Part shown: positions 46,611 to 56,499 of the stretch, in pieces
Numbering within the stretch: position 1 is the first letter of the stretch
How the letters are laid out: each line of letters begins with the position of its first letter
From: Bacteroidales bacterium
Lineage (GTDB): Bacteria; Bacteroidota; Bacteroidia; Bacteroidales; UBA3824
Assembly (NCBI GenBank): GCA_017543645.1
Contig: JAFYFR010000081.1
Span: 35,345 to 99,344, forward strand
DNA length: 64,000 nucleotides
Direction of reading: 5' to 3'
Program-made: the position numbers and the translations under genes
Notes under the pieces: generated by a model
Seen by the model: the letters and a program-made list of their open reading frames with translations, nothing else
Told to the model about the DNA's origin: nothing
Databases searched by the model: none

Positions 46611-49600
46611 ATGGGTATACTTTCAGGTTTCCTAAAAAAATTTTTCGGAGACAAATCGAGCAAGGACATAAAGAAACTGCTCCCGATATTAGAGCAAATC
46701 AAAGAAGAATACGCGAAACTGCAGCATATCAGCAACGACGAGCTGAGAAAACGCTCGGCAGACCTCCGCGAACTATTAGCCAAATCGGTTGAACAGGAGA
46801 ACAAAAAGCTTGAATCTTACAAGAAGGAATTAGACAGTCCGGAACCTCTCAGCGTAAAACGTCAGGAAGAGCTCTACGACTTGATTGATGAGTGCGAAAA
46901 AAACATCGACAACATTATAAAGGAGAAACTCGACGAAATACTTCCAAAAGCTTTCGCCATTATAAAAGACACAGCCCGCCGTTTCAAAGAGAACGAGACT
47001 GTGGAGGTAACAGCCACACAGATGGACCGCGACTTGGCTGCAGTCAACGAAGCCGTGGTTATCGAAGGCGACAAAGCCATCTACCACAACGCATGGTACG
47101 CCGGCGGAAACCTCATTAAATGGGATATGGTTCATTACGACGTGCAGCTCATCGGCGGCATCGTACTCCACCAAGGCAAAATCGCCGAGATGGCAACGGG
47201 CGAAGGCAAGACACTCGTGGCTACACTTCCCGTATTCCTCAACGCCCTCACAGGCAGAGGCGTACACGTGGTAACAGTCAACGACTACCTCGCAAAACGC
47301 GACTCCGAATGGATGGGTATGCTTTACCAGTTTCACGGGCTTACCGTTGACTGCATCGACAAGCACCAGCCCAACACACTCCAACGCCGCAACGCTTACC
47401 AATGCGACGTAACTTTCGGAACTAACAACGAATTTGGTTTCGACTACCTCCGCGACAATATGGCAATAACACCCGGCGAGCTTGTTCAGCGCAAGCACAT
47501 TTTCGCCATCGTCGACGAGGTTGACTCGGTATTGATCGACGATGCCCGCACACCTCTTATTATCAGTGGTCCTGTGCCCAAGGCTGGCGACGACATGAAG
47601 CTGTTCATGGACTTGAAGCCCAAAGTTGTGGAACTATACCAGCATCAGAAAGAACTTGTTAACCGTCTGCTTATCGACGCAAAAAACTATATCAAAAACG
47701 GCGACCGCGAAAAAGGCGGTATCGCATTGCTCAAAGCATGGAAGGGTCTTCCAAAGAACAACGCGCTTATCAAATTTCTCAGCGAAGAAGGCAACAAGGT
47801 GCTGCTGCAAAATACAGAAGGTATTTATATCGCTGAAAACCAGAAACGTATGCCCGAAATTACCGACGAGCTCTACTTTGTTATCGAAGAGAAACTCAAC
47901 TCGGTAGACCTCACCGAAAAAGGTATCGACCTAATATCCAAAAACGCCGAAGACCCCACATTCTTCGTCCTTCCCGACGTGGGCAGCAAGGTGGCAGAAA
48001 TCGAAAACTCTGGAATGTCTGACGACGAGAAACTCAGCGCCAAAGACGCGCTAATTTCCGACTATGCCGTTAAATCCGAGCGCGTTCACACAATCCATCA
48101 GTTGGTTAAAGCCTACACGATGTTTGAGCGCGACCAAGAATATGTGGTTCTCGACGGAAAGGTAAAAATCGTTGACGAGCAGACAGGCCGTATAATGGAA
48201 GGCCGCCGATACAGCGACGGTCTCCATCAGGCTATCGAGGCCAAGGAAAACGTAAAAGTGGAAGCCGCCACACAGACCTTCGCCACAATCACCCTGCAGA
48301 ACTACTTCCGCATGTACAAGAAAATTGCTGGTATGACAGGTACAGCCGAAACAGAGGCGGGCGAGTTCTGGGACATCTACAAGTTAGACGTGGTAACAAT
48401 TCCCACCAACGTTCCCACCAAGCGTATCGACGAAGAAGACCTCGTATACAAGACCAAACGCGAAAAATACAAAGCCGTAATACAAGAAATCAAACGCCTG
48501 CACGAATTAGGCCGCCCCGTACTGGTAGGCACCACTTCGGTAGAGGTTTCGGAACTCCTAAGCAAAATGCTCAACATGGAGAAACTCCAGCACAACGTTC
48601 TCAACGCCAAACTACACGCTAAAGAGGCAGAAATCGTTGCGCAGGCAGGTCTGAGAGGAACAATCACCATTGCTACCAACATGGCAGGACGTGGTACCGA
48701 CATCAAGCTGAGCGACGAGGTACGCCAGGCAGGCGGTTTGGCTATCATAGGCACCGAACGCCATGAGAGCCGCCGTGTAGACCGTCAGTTGCGCGGTCGT
48801 AGCGGTCGTCAGGGCGACCCAGGAAGCTCGCAGTTCTTCGTATCGTTGGAAGACAACCTCATGCGCCTATTCGGCAGCGACCGCATCGCCTCACTCATGG
48901 ACAAGATGGGCATCGAAGAAGGCGAGGTAATCCAGCACCGAATGGTAACAAAATCTATCGAACGCGCGCAACGCAAGGTGGAGGAAAACAACTTCGGCAT
49001 CCGCAAACGCCTTCTCGAATACGACGACGTAATGAACAAGCAGCGCGAGGCTATTTACAAGCAACGCCGCAGCGCACTTTTCGGCGACGGTCTCGACATT
49101 GAGCTAAACAACATGCTCAACGACGTGTGCGAGAATATCGTTGCCAAACTCCACAACGACGGCGACTATGAATCTTTCAGTATCGAGCTTCTCAAATCGC
49201 TCGGAATCTCATGCCCGGTTACCAAAGACGAGTTTCTAAAACTCACCGACGAGAAAATCACCGACAAAATTTTCGACCACGCATACAAGGGCATGGCCGA
49301 CAAGATGCGCCTTCTCCGCGAACAGGCAGCTCCCGTTATCCAGCAGGTTTACGAAAATCAGGGCAAACTTAACGAAAACCTCCACATACTCGTGCCAATC
49401 AGCGACGGCAAGAGAATTTTCCAAATAAGGGTAAACCTCAAAAAGGCATACGAAACCAACTGCCGCGAGATTACCAAGTCGTTTGAAAAAATAGTGATGC
49501 TCGTTACCATCGACGAAAACTGGAAACAGCATCTCCGCGACCTCGACGACCTCAAGCAGTCGGTACAGGACGCACGTTACGAACAGAAAGATCCGTTGGT

Positions 49601-49943
49601 AATCTTCAAAATAGAATCCAACAGACTGTTCGACACCATGCTCGACTCAAACAATAAGGCAGTGATTTCCACCATAATGAAAGGACATATCCATGTGGCT
49701 ACCCCCGACAACGTGCAACGCGCGCCTGAGCAACAGCGCAACACACAGAACCAGCGTCTTCAGGCTACCAAAGCAGATGCCGACGCACCTCAGACAGAAG
49801 GCAAGCAGCAGCCTCAGCTCACACAGTCGCCCAAGGTTCGTCCCGTAAGAGTGGAGAAAAAATATGGCAGAAACGATCCCTGTCCTTGCGGCAGCGGCAA
49901 AAAATACAAAAACTGCCACGGCAAAAACCTTAACTTGGATTAA
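46611..49943 (+). CDS. secA: Preprotein translocase ATPase SecA
   Basis: This 1,110-residue motor drives protein export through SecYEG. Motifs are Walker A MATGEGKT (194-201), [20 protein letters not shown] (about 303-322), [10 protein letters not shown], and the C-terminal zinc site [14 protein letters not shown]. It is about 200 residues longer than E. coli SecA because of a helical insertion after the ISGP motif (about 325-480) and an enlarged N-terminal region, as is usual in Bacteroidota. The Q-rich stretch before the zinc site is a linker. Its own promoter and terminator make it monocistronic. Confidence 0.97.
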   Translation: MGILSGFLKKFFGDKSSKDIKKLLPILEQIKEEYAKLQHISNDELRKRSADLRELLAKSVEQENKKLESYKKELDSPEPLSVKRQEELYDLIDECEKNIDNIIKEKLDEILPKAFAIIKDTARRFKENETVEVTATQMDRDLAAVNEAVVIEGDKAIYHNAWYAGGNLIKWDMVHYDVQLIGGIVLHQGKIAEMATGEGKTLVATLPVFLNALTGRGVHVVTVNDYLAKRDSEWMGMLYQFHGLTVDCIDKHQPNTLQRRNAYQCDVTFGTNNEFGFDYLRDNMAITPGELVQRKHIFAIVDEVDSVLIDDARTPLIISGPVPKAGDDMKLFMDLKPKVVELYQHQKELVNRLLIDAKNYIKNGDREKGGIALLKAWKGLPKNNALIKFLSEEGNKVLLQNTEGIYIAENQKRMPEITDELYFVIEEKLNSVDLTEKGIDLISKNAEDPTFFVLPDVGSKVAEIENSGMSDDEKLSAKDALISDYAVKSERVHTIHQLVKAYTMFERDQEYVVLDGKVKIVDEQTGRIMEGRRYSDGLHQAIEAKENVKVEAATQTFATITLQNYFRMYKKIAGMTGTAETEAGEFWDIYKLDVVTIPTNVPTKRIDEEDLVYKTKREKYKAVIQEIKRLHELGRPVLVGTTSVEVSELLSKMLNMEKLQHNVLNAKLHAKEAEIVAQAGLRGTITIATNMAGRGTDIKLSDEVRQAGGLAIIGTERHESRRVDRQLRGRSGRQGDPGSSQFFVSLEDNLMRLFGSDRIASLMDKMGIEEGEVIQHRMVTKSIERAQRKVEENNFGIRKRLLEYDDVMNKQREAIYKQRRSALFGDGLDIELNNMLNDVCENIVAKLHNDGDYESFSIELLKSLGISCPVTKDEFLKLTDEKITDKIFDHAYKGMADKMRLLREQAAPVIQQVYENQGKLNENLHILVPISDGKRIFQIRVNLKKAYETNCREITKSFEKIVMLVTIDENWKQHLRDLDDLKQSVQDARYEQKDPLVIFKIESNRLFDTMLDSNNKAVISTIMKGHIHVATPDNVQRAPEQQRNTQNQRLQATKADADAPQTEGKQQPQLTQSPKVRPVRVEKKYGRNDPCPCGSGKKYKNCHGKNLNLD

Positions 49944-49970
49944 TCTGATAATTTGTGTTCATATAATCAA

Positions 49971-50003
49971 GGTGGGACTTTTTACCGAGTCCTGCCTTTT
50001 TTT
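49971..50003 (+). terminator. Intrinsic terminator of secA
   Basis: The arms GGTGGGACT (49971-49979) and AGTCCTGCC (49988-49996) form a 9-bp stem with two G-U pairs, followed by seven T residues. It lies 28 bp past the secA stop. Confidence 0.85.
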
Positions 50004-50016
50004 AAAATTTTTGGAT

Positions 50017-50565
50017 ATGAAATATTTGCCTAAATTATTAGCCACATCAGCGGTTTGTGCATTTCTTACCACGGCTTGCAACACAATCCCCGAAATTCAG
50101 GAAGAGACCACAGGTCCGTTTGTAGCGGTGTGCGTTGAAAGTTTCAAACCGTATACACACACATTTGAGCTAATCGACTCGCTCAAGAATGAACTCAAGC
50201 CGCTCAACGTAGAAATCGACTACGACTTCGCCATAATATACGAGCGAAGACGGCAAGGTGTGAAACCGCACAGCATTGTAGGCAGTATTATCAAAACCGC
50301 AACCCCCGAAGACTCGGCGGTAATTGTCAAACTTATCCGCAACAACTTTATGGTGAGGACAATAGGCAAGACAAAATCTATGGTTGTTTCCGTGCCTATC
50401 GAGCCATTCACCGACACCGATATCCGCTTACAGATAATCGAAAAAATCGACAAATACATCAAAGACAATAATTATTTACAAATTCCAAACGGCGAAAACG
50501 GCATCTTGGAACTTTACAAGGACAATAAGATGACCATTGCCGCCGAAATACGACCAAGCAAATAA
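50017..50565 (+). CDS. Lipoprotein of unknown function
   Basis: This 182-residue protein has a lipoprotein signal (acylated Cys21, LTTAC). The body has no recognised family and a long charged, alpha/beta-like sequence (FAIIYERRRQGVKPHSIVGS). The ATG at 50017, just after the secA terminator, begins the signal; an upstream frame overlapping secA is not used. The transporter-acyltransferase gene begins 10 bp after its stop, so they may share a transcript. Confidence 0.7.
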   Translation: MKYLPKLLATSAVCAFLTTACNTIPEIQEETTGPFVAVCVESFKPYTHTFELIDSLKNELKPLNVEIDYDFAIIYERRRQGVKPHSIVGSIIKTATPEDSAVIVKLIRNNFMVRTIGKTKSMVVSVPIEPFTDTDIRLQIIEKIDKYIKDNNYLQIPNGENGILELYKDNKMTIAAEIRPSK

Positions 50566-50575
50566 TCTTATCACG

Positions 50576-52474
50576 ATGGCAAAATTAAAAAACTTCCTTC
50601 CGCTATATTTTACAAACATATTCGGGGTAATAAACGATAACGCCCTCAAATTCATAGCCGCTTTTGTATCTGTTGGGTGGGTGAGCAGCGAACACAGCTC
50701 AACCGTGGTTAACATCACAGCAGCGGCATTGGTGCTTCCCTACCTGCTGTTCTCACCTCTGGCAGGCAAGCTTCCAAAATATTTCCGCAAGACAAGGATT
50801 GTAAAAACTGCCAAACTTGCCGAATTTCCAATAATGCTTTTAGCATTGTCGGGATTCTATTTCCAAAACCTATATATCTCAATAGCCTCGGTACTGCTAA
50901 TGGGACTCCAGAGCGCGTTGTTCTCTCCGGCGAAATACGGACTTATAAAAGACATCGGCGGCGAAGAAGGCATTTCGCGAGGCATGGGCGGCATGGAAGC
51001 TTTCTCTTTTTTGGGAATGTTGTCGGGTGCTGTAATTGGTTCGTTCATAAGCGATTACAATAATATTGGATTATATGCCGGAGTGCTTTTGGGATTGGCT
51101 GCGCTGGGTTATGTGTCGAGCCTGACCATCAAGGTCGACGAGGGCGAGGCGGACACCGACATTTCTGCAAATCCCATAAAATTTATAAAGTCAACATCTA
51201 AAATAATATCCAAATACAGAGGTCTCAACCGCGTAATTCATCTGCTGAGCCTTTTCTGGTGGCTTTCGGCATCGCTGCAGACACTTCTGATGACCTACTG
51301 TCCCGAGCAAATGGGCATTTCCAATTTCAACACCGGCTGCATACTCGCTATCATGGCGGTAGGTGTGGCTGTAGGCTGCGTTATAAGCGGCCGTTTAGAC
51401 AAAAAGCACTTCATGGTGGGACGTGTGCACCTCATAGGCATGCTTCTCGCCGCAGTATTGTTGGTAATTTACTTTACCAATGTTTCAGCCACTGTATTCA
51501 CTGTGCTTGTTACAATTGTGGCATTATTGGGCGGAATGTTCAAAATTCCTTTGGATGCCGAAATTCAAAAACGTGTAAAAACTGGCGAACTTAACATCGT
51601 ACTCGCATATTTCAATCTTATTTCATTTGTCTACATATTCGCTGCTTGCGTTACTAATATTTTGATAATAAACTATTTAGGTATCAAATATGTGTTCTTG
51701 TTCTTGGCTGTGATATTCGGGCTGGCATCATTTGTGTTCACGTTTATCTACAAACCGGTAATTTGCACATTCACCATGCGCAAAATGGAACTTCATTACC
51801 GCTTGGAAATGGTAGGCGAAGAGTGCCTCAACACCAAAGAGGGCGAAAACTTCCTGCTCCTGCCCACGCACCGCGCCGTAATAGACCCTCTGCTGCTGCT
51901 GGGAGCGTTCTGGAAAAACAACATCCAGCCCTTATGCGACGAAAGATTTTTCAGAATACCATTAATAAAAGGTGTGCTCAAACATTTTGATGCTGTGTCG
52001 GTACCCGACCTTCGCAAAAACCGCAAAGGCGTTACACAGGCATTGCAACTCGACTCCATCGTAACTGAACAGCTAAACAAGGGCGGCAACATTCTCTTTT
52101 ATCCTTCGGGACACGTTACCACCGACGGCAAAGAAACCATCGGAGCGCGACGCCTTGCCCACGACATCTGCGCCAAACTGCCCGAAAATACCAAAGTTAT
52201 AGGATTGCGCATACACGGACTATGGGGAAGCGAATGGAGCCGCTACAAAAAATCCGCAACGCCGAACATCGTCAAGCTGCTATTAAAGAGTTTCTTCCTG
52301 ATATTCACCGGTCTTATTTTGTTCAAGAAAAAACGCACCGTGAAATTCGAGTTTTTCGACATTACTTCGTCGGTGAAAGAGTGGAGCCAGCTTCCCAAGA
52401 TGGAGTTCAACCACAAGATGGAAGAATTTTACAACGTATATCCCGACGGCGAGCCTCCCGTGGTTATCAAATAA
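50576..52474 (+). CDS. LplT-like MFS transporter fused to acyltransferase
   Basis: This 632-residue protein has an N-terminal MFS-type transporter of the LplT kind (FTNIFGVINDNALKF; about 12 helices, 1-400) and a C-terminal PlsC-type acyltransferase (about 410-632) with HRAVID (H-x4-D) and FYPSGHVT. In E. coli, LplT imports lysophospholipid and Aas re-acylates it; here the import and the acyl transfer parts are one protein. No acyl-ACP synthetase domain is present, so the acyl donor is probably acyl-ACP made elsewhere. The ATG at 50576 is preferred over an extension from 50537. It converges on the GAF-protein gene with a 7-bp gap. Confidence 0.88.
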   Translation: MAKLKNFLPLYFTNIFGVINDNALKFIAAFVSVGWVSSEHSSTVVNITAAALVLPYLLFSPLAGKLPKYFRKTRIVKTAKLAEFPIMLLALSGFYFQNLYISIASVLLMGLQSALFSPAKYGLIKDIGGEEGISRGMGGMEAFSFLGMLSGAVIGSFISDYNNIGLYAGVLLGLAALGYVSSLTIKVDEGEADTDISANPIKFIKSTSKIISKYRGLNRVIHLLSLFWWLSASLQTLLMTYCPEQMGISNFNTGCILAIMAVGVAVGCVISGRLDKKHFMVGRVHLIGMLLAAVLLVIYFTNVSATVFTVLVTIVALLGGMFKIPLDAEIQKRVKTGELNIVLAYFNLISFVYIFAACVTNILIINYLGIKYVFLFLAVIFGLASFVFTFIYKPVICTFTMRKMELHYRLEMVGEECLNTKEGENFLLLPTHRAVIDPLLLLGAFWKNNIQPLCDERFFRIPLIKGVLKHFDAVSVPDLRKNRKGVTQALQLDSIVTEQLNKGGNILFYPSGHVTTDGKETIGARRLAHDICAKLPENTKVIGLRIHGLWGSEWSRYKKSATPNIVKLLLKSFFLIFTGLILFKKKRTVKFEFFDITSSVKEWSQLPKMEFNHKMEEFYNVYPDGEPPVVIK

Positions 52475-52481
52475 GATTTTC

Positions 52482-54806
52482 CTAAATAATTCCGGGAACC
52501 TCAGGCGACAGAACATTGATTTCCAAAATTGCGCAGACAACCTTGTATATTTTGCCGTAATAATTCTGCACGGGGTTGTATAACTCGGTTATAGTGTAAT
52601 GCAAGTTGTTGATTTTAACCTCTTTTTTCACGGTCTTCATACGTCCGAGCCTCAACTGCAGCCAAAAATCGTCAGTTTCTGTCCGCTCAGTTTCGCTAAC
52701 CGTAACATAAAGATCTTCGCCGTTGTCCACAAAATAGTTTTTAGGTTGCTGCAGCCATTTCACAGCCTTGGAGTTAACATCTATCACCTTGCCATCGGGG
52801 GTGTAGGTAACAACGCACACCAACTGTCCCAAAGCGTCAATAGTCTGTTCAAACTCCTCGTTTTTCTGACTCATGGCTTCCTGCGACGCCTTCATAGCCT
52901 CCATGTTCTGACGCATCTCCTCCTCCTGCGAGGCAAGCTCGTTTGACTGCACTTTTAGTTCCTTGAGAAGCTTGTTGGTGCGGACGTTGATTTTTACAGT
53001 AGCGATAGTAGATGCGATACTGTGTCCCACCTCTTCTACAAACTGCTGCTTGTACTGGTCTATCTCCGTAAACGAGGCAATCTCTGCCACGGCGTAGATG
53101 TCGTTGTTGAATTTGAAAGGGACAATCAACAGGCAGTTAGGACTTTTTTCGCCGAGACCCGACGTAATGTTGATATATTCCTCGGGAAGATTGTTGATAT
53201 AGATGCTTTCAGCCTCGAGGATGCAGCGTCCAACAAGTCCCACGCCGGGTTTTACCTTCTTTTTCAACATTTTGCGGATATTGTAGGCGTAACCGGCCGT
53301 AAGTTCAAAAAATACATCGTCCTTGTCGTCGTCGTTGATAACGAAAAGTCCGCCCTGATTTGCGCCTACGTATTTAACAAGGTTTGAAATAATGTTGAAA
53401 GAGAAATCCTCCATATCGTTGTTGTACTGACGGAGGATGTCACCGAATTTGGCAGAACCCACTGTAATCCAGTTCTGTTTTGAATCCATGTCCTTGCGTT
53501 TGGCATCCTCTTCGGATGCGGCGTTCAAACTGTCGCGCATACCGAGCAGCGAAAGACCAAGCTCGTCGGTTTCGCTCATGGGTACGAAAGAAGCCTTTAG
53601 GTTTCCTTTACCGATTTCCTCTGCGAATGTTACCGCGCGTCCGAGACCTGTTTTCAAGGAGTTGAGCGACGTTGCGATATTGTTCAGTTCGCTCATGCGC
53701 CCCGCCTCAATATCAGGAATGGCGTTGAAGTTGCCTACCGAAAGCTTGCCAAGTATCGAGCTTGTCTTGGTAAGGAACTGAACCACGCCGGATGTAAGCA
53801 CGTAAACCACTATTCCCACAGCGATAAGTCCAGCTATGATGATAAAAAATACGGTAACGGTCTGAGTGTTTTGCGGAGAGTTAAGTCGTTCGGTAGGCAT
53901 AGCCGAAACATAAGTCCAATGATGGTCGAAAACATCGTTATCGACACCTACGGCGCAAATTGTAAGACTACGTCCTAACGAATCGGTCAACGGATACGAG
54001 CAAAAACCAGTTGAATCTATCTGAGTCTTAATCTCATACGAATAATTATAGATATTCTTTACTACCTCGGTCTGATTTTCGTAAAGGTTGAGCGATGTGC
54101 CGGCCACCTGCCCCATATCGGTAAGGAGCACCGAAACAGTGCTTTCGTAAAGCGAGCAACGTTTAACAAGTAGGTTGAAATTCTCCACATCAATATCAGC
54201 CGAAACAAATGCGCAGAAATTGTCCTCGTCGTCAACAATCGGGATATAGAGAGTAGATTTGTAAATCGGTGTGATATAGGCATTTCCAGAATTGTCGTTG
54301 GCTATCTGGGTAAAAACCTCCTTCATGTTGACCTTCACCTTGTAATATACGCTTGAAAAATCGTCGCCTTCGAGATTGTCTTCCGAAACTGTATGGCGGA
54401 TACTGCCGTCGCCGCGTTCAAAAGTGTAAATACGTCGTCCGTAAGATTTCTGCCATCCTGGATTTATGTAATTAAGCTCCCACGAAATCTTAACATTGTT
54501 GAACCCAGGATTGTTTTCCAAAAACACATTCATAGCCTTGCGGTAAATAATCACACGCTGCTGCTCGTCAACGGTGTTGGTTCCCGACACGGAAGCTGCG
54601 AGCGAACGCAATGCGCTGATGTCCGACATAATCGACGATTGGATTTTCAACGCCGAATTGCCCACCGACTCGCGCAAGGTACGCGAACGCGAATATTTCA
54701 CCTCGTTGGCTGTGCTACGGTTCATATAAAACACTGTGGCCAACATTACCAATAATGCTGTAAAAAGGATGTACAGCACAAGTTTCGACTGTATTTTAAG
54801 TTTCAT
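52482..54806 (-). CDS. Cache-HAMP-GAF-PAS membrane receptor without output domain
   Basis: This 774-residue protein has TM1 (8-28), a large periplasmic Cache-like sensor (about 30-315), TM2 (316-340), HAMP segments (about 345-440), a GAF domain (about 465-605), a coiled coil (605-655) and a C-terminal PAS-like domain (655-765). No histidine kinase, GGDEF, methyl-accepting or phosphatase domain is present, so it would have to signal through a partner, possibly one of the SpoIIE-type phosphatases in the window. That link is inference. The C-terminus ends SPEVPGII without a recognised motif. Confidence 0.82.
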   Translation of the reverse strand: MKLKIQSKLVLYILFTALLVMLATVFYMNRSTANEVKYSRSRTLRESVGNSALKIQSSIMSDISALRSLAASVSGTNTVDEQQRVIIYRKAMNVFLENNPGFNNVKISWELNYINPGWQKSYGRRIYTFERGDGSIRHTVSEDNLEGDDFSSVYYKVKVNMKEVFTQIANDNSGNAYITPIYKSTLYIPIVDDEDNFCAFVSADIDVENFNLLVKRCSLYESTVSVLLTDMGQVAGTSLNLYENQTEVVKNIYNYSYEIKTQIDSTGFCSYPLTDSLGRSLTICAVGVDNDVFDHHWTYVSAMPTERLNSPQNTQTVTVFFIIIAGLIAVGIVVYVLTSGVVQFLTKTSSILGKLSVGNFNAIPDIEAGRMSELNNIATSLNSLKTGLGRAVTFAEEIGKGNLKASFVPMSETDELGLSLLGMRDSLNAASEEDAKRKDMDSKQNWITVGSAKFGDILRQYNNDMEDFSFNIISNLVKYVGANQGGLFVINDDDKDDVFFELTAGYAYNIRKMLKKKVKPGVGLVGRCILEAESIYINNLPEEYINITSGLGEKSPNCLLIVPFKFNNDIYAVAEIASFTEIDQYKQQFVEEVGHSIASTIATVKINVRTNKLLKELKVQSNELASQEEEMRQNMEAMKASQEAMSQKNEEFEQTIDALGQLVCVVTYTPDGKVIDVNSKAVKWLQQPKNYFVDNGEDLYVTVSETERTETDDFWLQLRLGRMKTVKKEVKINNLHYTITELYNPVQNYYGKIYKVVCAILEINVLSPEVPGII

Positions 54807-54917
54807 CTCTTCTGCGTATTGACAATACTACGTGTTAGTTTTACATTTAAGCCAAAAGGCTTGCCAAAAACAGCCTAAAATTATAAAAAAAAATTATTAA
54901 TCACAATATTTTTTAAC

Positions 54918-54949
54918 AAAAAAAAAGAGACGTGCATTTGCACGCCTCC
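54918..54949 (-). terminator. Intrinsic terminator of the FadL-like gene
   Basis: GAG-A-CGTGCA-TT-TGCACG-C-CTC (54927-54948) forms a hairpin with one mismatch. On the minus strand it is followed by nine T residues (54918-54926). It lies 26 bp past the stop of the FadL-like gene. Confidence 0.85.
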
Positions 54950-54974
54950 AATAAAATAATAAATAACTAACATG

Positions 54975-56450
54975 TTAGAACTTAAATCTTGCCGTAGCCA
55001 TTATATAAAGGTGTTTGTTATTGACATCGTAAGCCTGGGTAACATCACTGTAGCTTGGGGTGTCGGGTGCGCCATACAAGTAGTATTGGGTGTTGAAGAT
55101 ATGGTATGTGCCGGCGAGGTCTAACGAAAACGACTCGCTGTTGAAACCAACACCCGCGCTAACTATCTGACGCTGAATGTCGTCTTTGACCCATTTGTAG
55201 GGATTGCCGTACATTGCGTATCCTGCGCGTATCGAAACTGGCCCTGCAAGCCCCTCCAAGCCGATGCGGAGATTTTTGGTGCCTTTGTATCCCTTCTTGC
55301 AGGTCTCATTTTCTTCAAAGAACGAATAATTGTCCTCCTCGTTGGTTTCAAAACGGCATTTCGAATAATCAACACACTCAAAGTCAACACTTATAAGACC
55401 GTAGTTTGGAACGATAAACGCGCCGCTGAAAATGGCCTTGAACGGAGTGAAAAGTCTGTACTCATAATCGGATTTTGGGGAAACGCAGTCCCAAGGCTCA
55501 GGATCGATGTCGGTATCGAGCTGCGAGGTGAGATAAGAGTAATACTTTTCGGTGAGCGAGTAGTACGTGGGAGTGTGGATGGCAGCACCTACACGGAAAA
55601 AGTTAACTGGCTTGTAGATAACACCCGCCTTGAGGTTGATACCTGTTCCGCGTACTTCTTGTTCCTCTTTGAAATCCCAGTAGTCGTAATCCACCACGTC
55701 GTTGGGGTCGTCTTCGCTGTAAGTTGCTACAGATTTGTATTTGACTGTCTGAATGCCGAGACTTGCACCGAAATAGAGTTTCTCTGCATATACGCCCGAG
55801 AATGCGAAGTCCCAAGAGTTGATACCGCCTTTCACAGTCTGGATATTTTTCTGATACTGACCGTATCCTCCGTGAGGACGCTGGTGAATGCTGCGGTATG
55901 TTCCTTTTCCGGTGCTGTCGAGCAGCTGGCAGAAATATGCGAGAGATTCGGCATACTCGTTAAGCTGGTTGGGATTGTCGCCTGTGCCACGTTTAGCCCA
56001 GTAGTCGAGAAACGAATTGTTGTCGTTGCGGCCATACACGAGGTTGTTCGCGCTGAAATCGTTGAGGCGGTTGAACGCCATGCCGAATGCGAAACCTGAA
56101 AAACCGCTTTCGTTGCCGTTGTGAACCGAGCTTACAAATCCAATGTCGGACAGCTTGAACGAAAACTTATCGTCATCAGACTCAAAACCGTTGAGAGTGG
56201 CGTTTGAGTGGGTATTACCAAAAACGGGAGTGAAACTAAACTCGCCATTCTTGTAGATACTCATGCCGGCGGGATTGGTGGCGAGTACTGACAAGTCGCC
56301 TCCTAATGCTCCGAATGCACCGCCCATGGCTGCGGAACGTGCTGTTCCCTGTTGATATGTCTGCGAAAAACGTAGAGCATCTTCTGCGCTTTGCGCCATA
56401 ACCGCCGAAGCTGCGATTATTGCCGATATGGTAAGAACTAACTTTTTCAT
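54975..56450 (-). CDS. OmpP1/FadL/TodX-family outer-membrane protein
   Basis: This 491-residue protein has a signal peptide ending AVMAQ and a beta-barrel of the OmpP1/FadL group. The N-terminal region GTARSAAMGGAFGALGGDLS followed by LATNPAGMS is the conserved NPA block that plugs the barrel. Such proteins carry hydrophobic molecules across the outer membrane; PorV, a T9SS component, belongs to the same fold and cannot be excluded. The ATG at 56450 (MKKLVLT) is a proper signal start; an upstream TTG extension is not. It has a terminator downstream. Confidence 0.88.
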   Translation of the reverse strand: MKKLVLTISAIIAASAVMAQSAEDALRFSQTYQQGTARSAAMGGAFGALGGDLSVLATNPAGMSIYKNGEFSFTPVFGNTHSNATLNGFESDDDKFSFKLSDIGFVSSVHNGNESGFSGFAFGMAFNRLNDFSANNLVYGRNDNNSFLDYWAKRGTGDNPNQLNEYAESLAYFCQLLDSTGKGTYRSIHQRPHGGYGQYQKNIQTVKGGINSWDFAFSGVYAEKLYFGASLGIQTVKYKSVATYSEDDPNDVVDYDYWDFKEEQEVRGTGINLKAGVIYKPVNFFRVGAAIHTPTYYSLTEKYYSYLTSQLDTDIDPEPWDCVSPKSDYEYRLFTPFKAIFSGAFIVPNYGLISVDFECVDYSKCRFETNEEDNYSFFEENETCKKGYKGTKNLRIGLEGLAGPVSIRAGYAMYGNPYKWVKDDIQRQIVSAGVGFNSESFSLDLAGTYHIFNTQYYLYGAPDTPSYSDVTQAYDVNNKHLYIMATARFKF

Positions 56451-56499
56451 GGTAATCAAGTTTTAATTAGGGTTTTAAATTAATTAGTAAGTGTAAGGT

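Noticed and set aside
46830..47498. 222-codon frame antisense to secA
   Set aside because: Cys/Val-rich reverse reading of a highly conserved gene; no motif and no promoter.
49864..50016. N-terminal extension of the 50017 lipoprotein overlapping secA
   Set aside because: It reads through the secA zinc site in another frame and the terminator; the signal peptide starts at 50017.
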